Below, piece after piece: positions 19,669 to 27,900 of a DNA stretch of 64,000 bases. How positions within the stretch are numbered: the stretch's first letter is position 1; each line of letters begins with the position of its first letter. The stretch comes from Xanthomonas sp. DAR 35659 (GTDB lineage: Bacteria; Pseudomonadota; Gammaproteobacteria; Xanthomonadales; Xanthomonadaceae): the NCBI RefSeq assembly GCF_041242975.1, contig NZ_CP162488.1, forward strand, positions 1,540,001-1,604,000, written 5' to 3'. A program made the position numbers and the translations under genes. The notes under the pieces were generated by a model. That model was not told where the DNA came from, made no database searches, and was given only the letters and a program-made list of their open reading frames with translations.

Positions 19669-20411
19669 GCGGCGGCCTGTGCCGCGTCCGGGGCGAACGC
19701 ATCCGGCCAGGCCACGCCCGGCTGCACGTAGGCGAAGTGCAGCGCATCCAGTTGCGACCACAGCACGCCGCACTTGAAGCGCAGCGCGTCCTGCACCAGG
19801 CGTTGCTTCTCCACGGTGTCGGCGTGGCGCTTGACGTAGTCCAGGGCGAAGTCCGAATCGCGCGGTGCCTCGTGCAGGCGGTGCTCGAAGTAGGCCAGCG
19901 CCTCGCGCGAGACGAAATCGTAGTGCTGCAGCATACCCGCGACGCGGTGGCCGATGATGCCCGGCGCGAACAACTCGGTCAGCGACGAGGCGATGGCCTC
20001 CAGCAGGCTCTTTTCGCGCACGAAGTGCAGGTAGGCCTGCACCGCGAAACGGGTGCCCGGCAGCAGGCCGCGGCCGGACTGCACCAGGTCGCGGTCCAGT
20101 CCCAGGGCATCGGTCAGGTGCAGCCAGCGCGCGATACCGCCTTCGCCGTCGGCGCTGCCGTCGTGGTCGACGATGCGCTGGCGCCAGATCCGGCGCAGCG
20201 CCGGGTCGTCCATCCGCGCCAGGATCGCCGCGTCCTTGAGCGGGATGCAGCGCTGGTATTCGTAGCGGTTCAACGCCCAGGCCTGGACCTGGCCGCGGTC
20301 CAGGCGTCCGCCATGCAGCAGGGCGTGAAACGGATGCTGGTCGTGGTACAGGCGCGCGCCGATCGCGCGCAGCGCGGTTTCCAGTTGCTCGGGGCTCAGC
20401 AAGGCGCTCAC
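19665..20411 (-). CDS. pqqC: Pyrroloquinoline-quinone synthase
   Basis: A 248-residue cofactorless oxidase that performs the last step of PQQ synthesis, ring closure and eight-electron oxidation of AHQQ. Family signatures include YHDQHPFHALLHGG, QAWALNRYEYQRCIPLKDAA, FAPGIIGHRVAGMLQHYDF and the C-terminal LRFKCGVLWSQLDALHFAY. A GTG start at 20411 gives the usual N-terminus (MSALLSPEQLE); an in-frame ATG further upstream would run into the pqqB 3' end. The stop overlaps the pqqD start by 4 bp. No catalytic region appears missing. Confidence 0.96.
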   Translation of the reverse strand: MSALLSPEQLETALRAIGARLYHDQHPFHALLHGGRLDRGQVQAWALNRYEYQRCIPLKDAAILARMDDPALRRIWRQRIVDHDGSADGEGGIARWLHLTDALGLDRDLVQSGRGLLPGTRFAVQAYLHFVREKSLLEAIASSLTELFAPGIIGHRVAGMLQHYDFVSREALAYFEHRLHEAPRDSDFALDYVKRHADTVEKQRLVQDALRFKCGVLWSQLDALHFAYVQPGVAWPDAFAPDAAQAAA

Positions 20412-20445
20412 GGGCTCGGTCTCGCAGGCGGGGCGGTGGCGGGCG

Positions 20446-21345
20446 TCACAGCGCGATCTCCATGCCGTCGTGGGCCACATCCCAGCCATGCGCGGCGACG
20501 GTGCCGCGCTCGGGGGAGTTCGCGTCGAGGATCGGATTGGTGGTGTTGATGTGGATGAAGACCTTGCGCGCCACGTCCAGGTCGGCGAACGCGCGCAGCG
20601 TGCCGGCTTCGCCGTCGATGCTCATGTGGCCCATGCGCTGGCCGGTCTTGGCGCTGACCCCGAGCTGCACCAGTTCGTCGTCGCGCCACAGGGTGCCGTC
20701 GAAGAACACCAGTTCGGCGCCGCGCAGGCGCGCGCGCAGGGCATCGGTCAGCGCCGCGCAGCCGGGGATGTAGTGGATGCGGTGGTGGCCGTCGTCGATG
20801 GTCAGGCCCAGGGTTTCGTCGTCGGCACCGGCCAGGTCGCCACTGTGGCGGCTCTCCATGAACAACGGCACCTTGCCCGGCACCGCGAACGGAGTGACCT
20901 GTAGCCCCAGCAGCGACAGCGGCGTGTCCAGGGCGAAGGCATGGCGGTGCACGTAGGCCGGATGCAGTGCGTCGAACACCGGGTTCTGCGCCAGCAGGTC
21001 GAGCACGCGGCCGCTGGCATACAGGTCGAAGCGCTGGCTCTCGCGCATCGACAGCAGGCCGGCGATGTGGTCGATCTCGCCGCTGGTCAGCAGCACGGCC
21101 TCGATCGGGGAATGGCGTTGGTCGCGCTGCGGCCACAGCGCCGGGGTGGCCAGGACTTGCTGGCGGAAATCGGGCGAGGCGTTGATCAACAGCCAGCGCT
21201 GGCGGTCGGCGCTGACCGCGATGCTGGCCTGGGTGCGGCGTTGGGCACCCGGATGGAGGTGCCAGGCCCGCTGGCTCGCGGGCGTGTGGCAGTTCCACTG
21301 CGGGTGCCCCCCGCCGGCCGCCGATCCCACTACGATGAGATGCAT
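20446..21345 (-). CDS. pqqB: PQQ biosynthesis protein PqqB (metallo-beta-lactamase fold)
   Basis: A 299-residue protein of the metallo-beta-lactamase superfamily, proposed to hydroxylate the tyrosine of the crosslinked intermediate. The N-terminal MHLIVVGSAAGGGHPQWNCH, the SGEIDHIAGLLSMRE segment and the C-terminal FIHINTTNPIL with the following NSPER are PqqB signatures. Length matches the family (about 300). It starts 60 bp after pqqA and ends 34 bp before the pqqC GTG. Confidence 0.96.
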   Translation of the reverse strand: MHLIVVGSAAGGGHPQWNCHTPASQRAWHLHPGAQRRTQASIAVSADRQRWLLINASPDFRQQVLATPALWPQRDQRHSPIEAVLLTSGEIDHIAGLLSMRESQRFDLYASGRVLDLLAQNPVFDALHPAYVHRHAFALDTPLSLLGLQVTPFAVPGKVPLFMESRHSGDLAGADDETLGLTIDDGHHRIHYIPGCAALTDALRARLRGAELVFFDGTLWRDDELVQLGVSAKTGQRMGHMSIDGEAGTLRAFADLDVARKVFIHINTTNPILDANSPERGTVAAHGWDVAHDGMEIAL

Positions 21346-21405
21346 CCGGTCTCCGTCTTCGGCGCCTGGCCGGTCACATCGTCGTGGAAAGGAGGCTGGG
21401 CCTGC

Positions 21406-21486
21406 TCAAAGCTCGCCGGAGGCGTAGCAGTTGATTTCCGCGCCGACGCAGATTTCGCGGATCACGGGCTTGTTCCACTTCTTCAT
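21406..21486 (-). CDS. pqqA: PQQ precursor peptide PqqA
   Basis: A 26-residue ribosomal peptide that supplies the glutamate and tyrosine from which PQQ is built. It begins MKKWNKPVIREICVG and carries the obligatory E-x3-Y as Glu17 and Tyr21 in AEINCYASGEL. The ATG at 21486 is preferred over one at 21492 because GAGG lies about 7 bp upstream of it and almost touches the other. Two cysteines (13 and 20) sit near the crosslink site. It is the first gene of pqqABCDE. Confidence 0.93.
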   Translation of the reverse strand: MKKWNKPVIREICVGAEINCYASGEL

Positions 21487-21741
21487 GGGCATTCCTCTTC
21501 GAGTGGGACCACAGGGCGACGGCGGCGGACTGCGCGCGATGGCGGAGCGACGGCGTCGAAATCGAGAATAGGCCCGGCCCCCGGCGCGGATGTGAAATTT
21601 CCGGTAAAGCCCGGCCAAGTCGCAACCGCGTCACAGTGAGCTGACGGTGCGTGCCGCGGCGCGCGCCGGCGGCGGCGCAATTGTGGGAAAGCGCGCAAGC
21701 GCGCTAGTGTAGGCGGCACTCGATTCGTCACGAACGCCGTC

Positions 21742-23898
21742 TTGACCCACTCTTCCCATTCCGGCCTGGAGGCGCTGCTGCAGCGCCCGTCGGCGGCCGC
21801 CCTGGCCCCGGCCCTGCGCGAGGCCCTGCTGCAGGCCTGGCAGCCGCAGCCGCAGCAGGAGGCGCGCGCACCGTGGCCGGTGCTGGCCGACACCCTGGAT
21901 GCGCTGGCCCTGCTGTCCGCCGACGAGGCGGCGCTGCTGGCGGCGCTGCTGTTCGACCTGCCGGGCTTGCGCGCGCAGTTGCCGCAACTGCCGGTCGCGC
22001 CGCCGGCGCGGGCGCAGGCGGTGAGCGGCCTGCTCGACGGGCAGGACGCGGCCGACCAGGTGTGGGCGCTGCACGCCGGGCGCGAGGCCGGGCGCAACAG
22101 CGAGGGCCTGCGCCGGCTGCTGTTGTCGATCGTGCAGGACCTGCGCGTGGTGCCGATCCTGTTGGCGCGGCAACTGGCGAAGATGCGCGTGGCCGACAAG
22201 GCGCCGGAGCCGGAGCGCCGCGCGCTGGCGCAGCTGACCCGCGACATCCATGCGCCGCTGGCCAACCGCCTGGGCATCTGGCAGTTGAAGTGGGAACTGG
22301 AGGATCTGGCGTTCCGGCACCTGGAGCCGGACACCTACCGGCGCATCGCGCGCGAGGTGGACGAGAGCCGGCTGGCGCGCGAGCGCTACATCGAGGCGGT
22401 CAAGAAGACCCTGTCCAAGGCGCTGGCCGAGCAGGGCCTGCGCGCGGAGATCAGCGGGCGGCCCAAGCACATCTACAGCATCTGGCGGAAGATGCAGAAG
22501 AAGCGCCTGGCCTTCGACCAACTGTACGATCTGCGCGCGGTACGGGTGATGGTCGACGACGTCGCCGCCTGCTACGCCGCGCTGGGCGTGGTGCATGCGC
22601 TGTGGGCGCCGGTGCCCAGCGAGTTCGACGACTACATCGCCCGGCCCAAGGCCAACGACTACCGTTCGCTGCACACCGCCGTGGTCGGCCCGGAAGGGCG
22701 CACGATCGAGGTGCAGATCCGCACCCACGAGATGCACGCGCAGGCCGAGCTGGGCGTGGCCGCGCACTGGAAGTACAAGGAAGGCGGCAAGGGCGCGGAG
22801 AAGGCCTTCGATCGCAAGATCACCTGGATGCGGCAGCTGCTGGAACAGTCGCAGGACGGCGAGCAGGGTGGCCTGGCCGGCGCGCTGGACGCCGAACTGG
22901 TCGAGGACCGGGTCTACGCGCTGACCCCGATGGGCGAGGTAATCGACCTGCCGCAGGGCGCCACGCCGCTGGATTTCGCCTACCACGTGCACACCATGGT
23001 CGGGCACCGCTGCCGCGGCGCCAAGGTCAACAACCGCATCGTGCCGCTGACCCACAAGCTGCGCAGCGGCGACCGCGTGGAGATCCTCACCGGCAAGGAG
23101 GCCGAGCCGCGCCGCGACTGGCTACTGCCGGCCAACGGTTACCTGGCCAGCGGCCGCTCGCGCGACAAGGTGCGGGCCTGGTTCCACAAGCTCGACCGCG
23201 CGCGCAACGTGCAGGCCGGCAAGGACCTGCTCGATCGCGAACTCAAGCGCCTGGGGCTGCAGCACGCGGACCTGCTGCCGGCGGCGAAGAAATTCCATGC
23301 CGATGGCATCGAGGAGTTGTACATCCAGGTTGCGCTGGGCGATGTCGGCCCCAGCCAGGTCGGGCGCGCGCTGCACGAGGCCGAGCGCGCCGCGGCGCAG
23401 CCGGCCGCGCCGGCGCTGCCGCGGCCGACCGCGCGGCGCAGCGGGCTGGCCAAGTCGAAGTTCACCGTGCAGGGCGTCGGCAATCTGCTGGTGCAACTGG
23501 CGCGCTGCTGCCAGCCGGTGGCCGGCGAGCCGATCGCCGGCTACCTGACCCGGACCCGCGGCGTCACCGTGCACCGCGGCGACTGCGCCGCCTTCGCCCG
23601 GCTCGCCGCGAGCAGCCCGCAGCGCGTGCTGCCGGTGGAGTGGGGCCAGGCCGGCGGCGGCTACGAGGTGGACGTGCTGGTGCGCGCGGTGGACCGGCGC
23701 TGGCTGCTCAAGGACATCACCAACCTGATTGCGCAGGAGGAGGCGCACGTGCTGGAGATCAACAGCGACAACGTGCGCGACAGCGGTCGCGCGCAGTTGC
23801 GGCTGCGCTTGAAGGTCGGCGACTACGGGCAGCTGTCCACGCTGCTGGGCAAGCTCGACGCGCTGCCGGGCGTGCACGAGGCGCGGCGCCTGGGCTGA
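21742..23898 (+). CDS. relA: (p)ppGpp synthetase RelA
   Basis: A 718-residue stringent-response enzyme that makes (p)ppGpp on ribosomes holding uncharged tRNA. Order: an N-terminal pseudo-hydrolase region in which the HD motif is lost (LLFDLPG region), the synthetase domain (RPKHIYSIWRKMQKKRLAFD, then EFDDYIARPKANDYRSLHT), a TGS domain starting VYALTPMGEVIDLPQGATPL, a zinc-finger-like ARCCQPVAGEPI region and a C-terminal ACT domain. The EFDD acidic signature is that of RelA rather than the bifunctional SpoT. The start is a TTG at 21742, the first plausible start after the pqqA promoter region; no ATG fits. Divergent from pqqA. Confidence 0.95.
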   Translation: MTHSSHSGLEALLQRPSAAALAPALREALLQAWQPQPQQEARAPWPVLADTLDALALLSADEAALLAALLFDLPGLRAQLPQLPVAPPARAQAVSGLLDGQDAADQVWALHAGREAGRNSEGLRRLLLSIVQDLRVVPILLARQLAKMRVADKAPEPERRALAQLTRDIHAPLANRLGIWQLKWELEDLAFRHLEPDTYRRIAREVDESRLARERYIEAVKKTLSKALAEQGLRAEISGRPKHIYSIWRKMQKKRLAFDQLYDLRAVRVMVDDVAACYAALGVVHALWAPVPSEFDDYIARPKANDYRSLHTAVVGPEGRTIEVQIRTHEMHAQAELGVAAHWKYKEGGKGAEKAFDRKITWMRQLLEQSQDGEQGGLAGALDAELVEDRVYALTPMGEVIDLPQGATPLDFAYHVHTMVGHRCRGAKVNNRIVPLTHKLRSGDRVEILTGKEAEPRRDWLLPANGYLASGRSRDKVRAWFHKLDRARNVQAGKDLLDRELKRLGLQHADLLPAAKKFHADGIEELYIQVALGDVGPSQVGRALHEAERAAAQPAAPALPRPTARRSGLAKSKFTVQGVGNLLVQLARCCQPVAGEPIAGYLTRTRGVTVHRGDCAAFARLAASSPQRVLPVEWGQAGGGYEVDVLVRAVDRRWLLKDITNLIAQEEAHVLEINSDNVRDSGRAQLRLRLKVGDYGQLSTLLGKLDALPGVHEARRLG

Positions 23899-23959
23899 AT
23901 CGCCGCGCCGCGGCCTGCGCATGCATGGTCTTGCCATCGGCGCACGCTAAGCTTGCGCG

Positions 23960-25489
23960 GTGAGCGAGCCGCCAGATCAGGTCAGGGACGAACGCCGGCG
24001 CGCGTCGCGCGGCGTGCCGCTGTGGCGCGATCGCCGCGTCTGGCGCTGGGCGCTGGCGGCCGTGCTGCTGGCGGCGATGACCGTGGTGGTGTTCCGCCGC
24101 CCGCTGGCCGATCTGCTGTGGCCGGAGCCGCGCATCCAGCAACTGCTCGACCAGGGCAATGCCGCGCTGCGCGCCGGGCGGCTCAGTGCCGCCGACGGCA
24201 GTGGCGCGCGCGAGCGCTTCGAGGCGGCACTGGCGCTGGACGGCGACCGCCTGCAGGCGCGGGCCGGACTGGCGGCGACCGGCCGCGCCGCGCTCGGCCA
24301 GGCGCGCGCGGCACTGGCCGCCGGGCGCTACGCGCAGGTGCGCTCGGCGCTGGCGCTGGCGCGCGCGCTGCAGGTGCCGCGCGCGGACGCCGACCGGATC
24401 GAGGCGGCGCTGCGTCAGCGCGAGGCCGCGCATGCCGGGCTCGACCAGTTGCTGCAGCGCGCGGCGCAGGCGCGCGGCGAAGGCCGCCTGGACGGCGCGC
24501 CCGATGCGGCGTTGCCCTTGTATCGGCAGGTCCTGGAGTTCGCCCCGGAACGGACCGAGGCGCTGGAAGGGCGCGAGGATGCGTTGTCGGAGCTGTTGCA
24601 GCGCGCGCGGTCGGCGCTGGCGCGCGGCGACGTGGCGGCGGCCGCGGCGCTGGTGGCCAGCGCCCGCGACTACGACCCGGGACACGTCGACCTGCCGGAC
24701 GCGCAGGCGGCGCTGAACCGTGCGCTGGACGCGTTGCGGCGCGAGGCCGAAACCGCCCTGCGCCGGCAGCGGCTGGACGCGGCCGCGCGCGCCTTCGCCA
24801 GGCTGCGCGCCGCCGCGCCGGACGCTACGGATGCCCGCGACGGCGAGGAACGCGTGGCCGCGGCGTATGCGGCGCAGGCCACGCGCGCCGCCGCCGATTT
24901 CCGTTTCGCCGAGGCCGAGCGCGCCCTGCAGAAGGGCCAGGCGCTGCTGCCCGACAGCCGCGCCCTGGCCGATGCGCGGCAGGCGCTGGCGCGCGCGCGC
25001 CAGCGCCAGGCCACGCTGCAGTCGCCGCTGGCCCCGGCCGAGCGCGCCCGCCGCCTGCAGACCCTGCTGGCGGCGGTGCAGGCCGCCGAAGCGCGCGGCG
25101 ACTGGCTGACGCCGCCTGGCGCCAGCGCCTACGACAGCCTGCTCGCGGCGCAGGTGCTGGCACCGCGCGATGCGCGCGTGCGCAGCGCCGAGCAGCGCGT
25201 GCTGGCGGGACTGCGGCAGTGCTTCGACGATGCCTTGCGCGGCAACCGGGTGCTGGCGGCGAGCGCCTGCTACGACGCCTGGCATGCGCTGGCGCCAGGC
25301 GGCAGCGGCGTGGCCGCGGCGCGGCGGCGCCTGGCGCAGCGCTGGCTCGCGGTCGGCGACGAGCGCCTGAGCGCCGGCGACGCCGACTTCGCGCGTGAAG
25401 CCCTGCGCCGCGCCCGCGCGATCGACCCGGGCACGCCGGAGCTGGCGGCGTTCGAGCGCCGGCTGCGGCGCTTGTCGCCTGGGCGGTGA
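23960..25489 (+). CDS. Inner-membrane-anchored TPR-like protein
   Basis: A 509-residue protein with a short Arg-rich cytoplasmic start, one membrane span (about residues 29-47, WALAAVLLAAMTVVVF) and a long periplasmic part made of Ala/Arg-rich helical hairpins that read as degenerate tetratricopeptide repeats (for example AALRAGRLSAAD, GRYAQVRSALALARAL, AAADFRFAEAERALQKGQAL). Such proteins usually act as scaffolds. The GTG at 23960 has the span in the right place. It follows relA by about 60 bp and may be co-transcribed. No specific family or partner is recognised. Confidence 0.75.
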   Translation: MSEPPDQVRDERRRASRGVPLWRDRRVWRWALAAVLLAAMTVVVFRRPLADLLWPEPRIQQLLDQGNAALRAGRLSAADGSGARERFEAALALDGDRLQARAGLAATGRAALGQARAALAAGRYAQVRSALALARALQVPRADADRIEAALRQREAAHAGLDQLLQRAAQARGEGRLDGAPDAALPLYRQVLEFAPERTEALEGREDALSELLQRARSALARGDVAAAAALVASARDYDPGHVDLPDAQAALNRALDALRREAETALRRQRLDAAARAFARLRAAAPDATDARDGEERVAAAYAAQATRAAADFRFAEAERALQKGQALLPDSRALADARQALARARQRQATLQSPLAPAERARRLQTLLAAVQAAEARGDWLTPPGASAYDSLLAAQVLAPRDARVRSAEQRVLAGLRQCFDDALRGNRVLAASACYDAWHALAPGGSGVAAARRRLAQRWLAVGDERLSAGDADFAREALRRARAIDPGTPELAAFERRLRRLSPGR

Positions 25490-25543
25490 GCGCACAGGCG
25501 GGGCGTTCGCGCCTTGTGGAAACATCTATGGTGTCCGACGTTG

Positions 25544-25612
25544 TCTGTCGCGGCTGAAGCCGCTCCTACAGAAGCGCGCCGAGTGCACTGTAGGAGCGGC
25601 TTCAGCCGCGAC
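25544..25612. repeat. REP-like inverted repeat pair
   Basis: Arms 25544-25570 and 25589-25612 are inverted copies of the same unit as at 12312-12382 (core CGCGGCTGAAGCCGCTCCTA), matching over 24 bases around an 18-base spacer. It lies between the convergent TPR-like gene and the glycosyltransferase gene. Confidence 0.8.
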
Positions 25613-25710
25613 GCTCTACCGATAGCGCGTCAGATCAAAGACGCATTGCCCGCATGCCGCCACCGCTCAATCATCAGCGCGGCAGCCGAACCCCGCCGAC
25701 CTCGCAACCA

Positions 25711-27807
25711 CTAATCCAAAAACACCTCGCGCACCGTGGCGCGTGCCGCATCCAGCGAGAAATGCGTGGCGATGTTGCGCAGGCCGTTGCCGGCGAGCCG
25801 GTTCCACAGCGCCTCGTCGGTGTACAGCTGCGCCAGCGCGGCGACGAACTGCGCGGCGCCGTCGGCGATCAGCACGTCCTCGCCATGCCGCAGGTGCATG
25901 CCTTCCACCGCGCACGGCGTGGCCACCACCGGCTGGCCGTGCGCCATGCTCAGGTTGACCTTGCCCTTGACCCCGGCGCCGAAGCGCAGCGGCGCCACCG
26001 CGATGCGCATCGTGTCCATGTAGGGCGCGATATCCGGCACGTAGCCGAGCAGTTCCACCCCGGGCGTGGCCGCGCCGAGGCGGTGGAGGTCCTCGGGCAT
26101 GTCGGCGCCGATGCAATGGAAGCGCACGTCCGGCAACAGCGCGCGCAGCGGCGGGAACACCTCCTGCAGGAACCAGCGCACCGCGTCCGCGTTGGGCGCG
26201 TGGCGGAAGCCGCCGACGAACACCAGGTCGCGCCGTTGCGCCCACGGCAGGCCCGGCCCGGCCACTTCGTGCAGGTTGGAGATCAGCGCGGTGCGCACCT
26301 GCGGCGCCTCGTGCTGCAACTGCGCGCGCTCGACCTCGCTGACCAGGACGGTGACGTCGACCTGGGCCATCACCTCCAGCTCGCGCGCGCGGGTGCGCTC
26401 GGCTTCGCGCAGCAGGCGCGCGTCGCCGGCCAGCTCGGCGCCGCGGCGTTCGCGCAGGTAATGCAGGTCCACGGTGTCGAACAGCCGCCGCGCCTGCGGC
26501 GCGAAGCGGCGCAGCAGCGGCAGGCAGGCGTGGGCGACGTGGTGGCGCACCAGCAGCACGGCATGGAAGCGCGCGCCGTGCTCCAGCAGGAAGCCGGTCA
26601 GGCTCTTGAGGTAGGGCGCGTACCACACCTCCACGCCGAGCCGCTGCAGCGCCTCGCTGTGGCGGCTGGCGTATTCGCGGCCGCTGGGCACCAGCACCAC
26701 GTGCGCGCCTTCCTGCAGCAGCAGGCGGATCAGGTTGAGCTGGCGCAGCGAGGCCGAGTCGCGGTCCGGCTGCGGCAGCGCCTCGTCGATGATCAGCACC
26801 TGGCGCTGGTGCCGGTGCAACTGCGCGGGCGTCGGCGTGGTGCCCGGGGCCAGCTGCCGGGCCAGCACGCCGGCCCACTTGTCGGCGAACACGCCGCGGT
26901 TGCGCACCTGGTAGGCCTTGATGCCGGTGCTGGTATCGGTGCCGTTGCTGGTGCCCTCGTCGTGCACCACCTGACTGGCCGGCTGCAGCAGCGTGCGCAG
27001 GCCGGCGGCGCGCACGGCGAAGGCGAGGTCGGTGTCCTCGTAGTAGGCCGGCATGTAGCGCGTGTCGAAGCCGCCCAGCGCGAGGAAACGTTCGCGCGCG
27101 ATCGCCAGCGCCGCGCCGGCGCCGTAGTCGATGTCGCGCAGGTAGGCGTAGCGCGGATCGTCCGGCGATTCGAAGCGGCCGTAGCTCCAGGCGCTGCCGT
27201 CGGCGAACACCACGCCGCCGGCCTCCTGCAGGCGCCCGTCCGGGTACAGCAGTTGCGCGGTGACCAGGCCGGCCCTTGGCTCTTGCGTGAAGGTGTCCAG
27301 CAGCGCGTCCAGCCAGCCCGGCTGCGGCACCGTGTCGTTGTTGAGGAACACCAGGTAGCGGCCGCGCGCGCGCGCCGCGCCGTCGTTGCAGGTGGCGATG
27401 AAGCCGCCGTTGCGCGCACGCACGTGGTAGTGCAGGCCCTGGATCTGCGGCAGCCACTGCACGGTCTCGTCGCTGCTGCCGTCGTCGATCGCCAGGATCT
27501 CGCAGGCCGCCGCCGGCGGGTGCGCGGCCAGCGCGCGCAGGCACGCCAGGGTATGCGCGGCGTGGTTGTAGACCGGGATCACGATGCTCGCCAGCGGCGC
27601 GTCGCTGTCCGGCACCGCGAAGGGCGCGAACGGCTGCGGCGCGACCGTGAACAGCGCCCGCCGCGGTGGCGGCAGCGGCTGCGCGTGCACCCGCACGCGC
27701 TGCCAGGTGCTGCGCCAGCCGCGCGTGCGCAGGCTCGCCAGGCCGCGGCGGAGCAGGCCGCTCAGGCGGCTCAGGGCGTAGCGCGCATTCGCCCAGGACA
27801 TCGACAT
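25711..27807 (-). CDS. Two-domain glycosyltransferase (GT2 plus GT4-like)
   Basis: A 698-residue cytoplasmic enzyme with two sugar-transfer modules. The N-terminal GT2 domain (about 70-320) shows SIVIPVYNHAAHTLACLRAL, AIDDGSSDET, FLNNDTVPQPGWLDALL and YMPAYYEDTDLAF. The C-terminal GT4/GT-B-like module (about 340-698) shows FVGGFRHAPNADAVRWF, LLGYVPDIAPYMD and GAGVKGKVNLSMAHGQPVVA. The arrangement resembles enzymes that build rhamnan or other surface glycans. The ATG at 27807 has GGAG nine bases upstream; a TTG at 27816 is the next option. It stands alone, with no sugar-nucleotide or polysaccharide-export genes nearby, which is unusual. Donor and acceptor are unknown. Confidence 0.88.
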   Translation of the reverse strand: MSMSWANARYALSRLSGLLRRGLASLRTRGWRSTWQRVRVHAQPLPPPRRALFTVAPQPFAPFAVPDSDAPLASIVIPVYNHAAHTLACLRALAAHPPAAACEILAIDDGSSDETVQWLPQIQGLHYHVRARNGGFIATCNDGAARARGRYLVFLNNDTVPQPGWLDALLDTFTQEPRAGLVTAQLLYPDGRLQEAGGVVFADGSAWSYGRFESPDDPRYAYLRDIDYGAGAALAIARERFLALGGFDTRYMPAYYEDTDLAFAVRAAGLRTLLQPASQVVHDEGTSNGTDTSTGIKAYQVRNRGVFADKWAGVLARQLAPGTTPTPAQLHRHQRQVLIIDEALPQPDRDSASLRQLNLIRLLLQEGAHVVLVPSGREYASRHSEALQRLGVEVWYAPYLKSLTGFLLEHGARFHAVLLVRHHVAHACLPLLRRFAPQARRLFDTVDLHYLRERRGAELAGDARLLREAERTRARELEVMAQVDVTVLVSEVERAQLQHEAPQVRTALISNLHEVAGPGLPWAQRRDLVFVGGFRHAPNADAVRWFLQEVFPPLRALLPDVRFHCIGADMPEDLHRLGAATPGVELLGYVPDIAPYMDTMRIAVAPLRFGAGVKGKVNLSMAHGQPVVATPCAVEGMHLRHGEDVLIADGAAQFVAALAQLYTDEALWNRLAGNGLRNIATHFSLDAARATVREVFLD

Positions 27808-27900
27808 CCGTTGCAACTCCAGCTTAAACAGAAGGGGCCCCGCGCCGCGCGGCCTGCTGGCCTGCGCTAGACTCGCCGGAATTTACATTCTCGCATCCCC

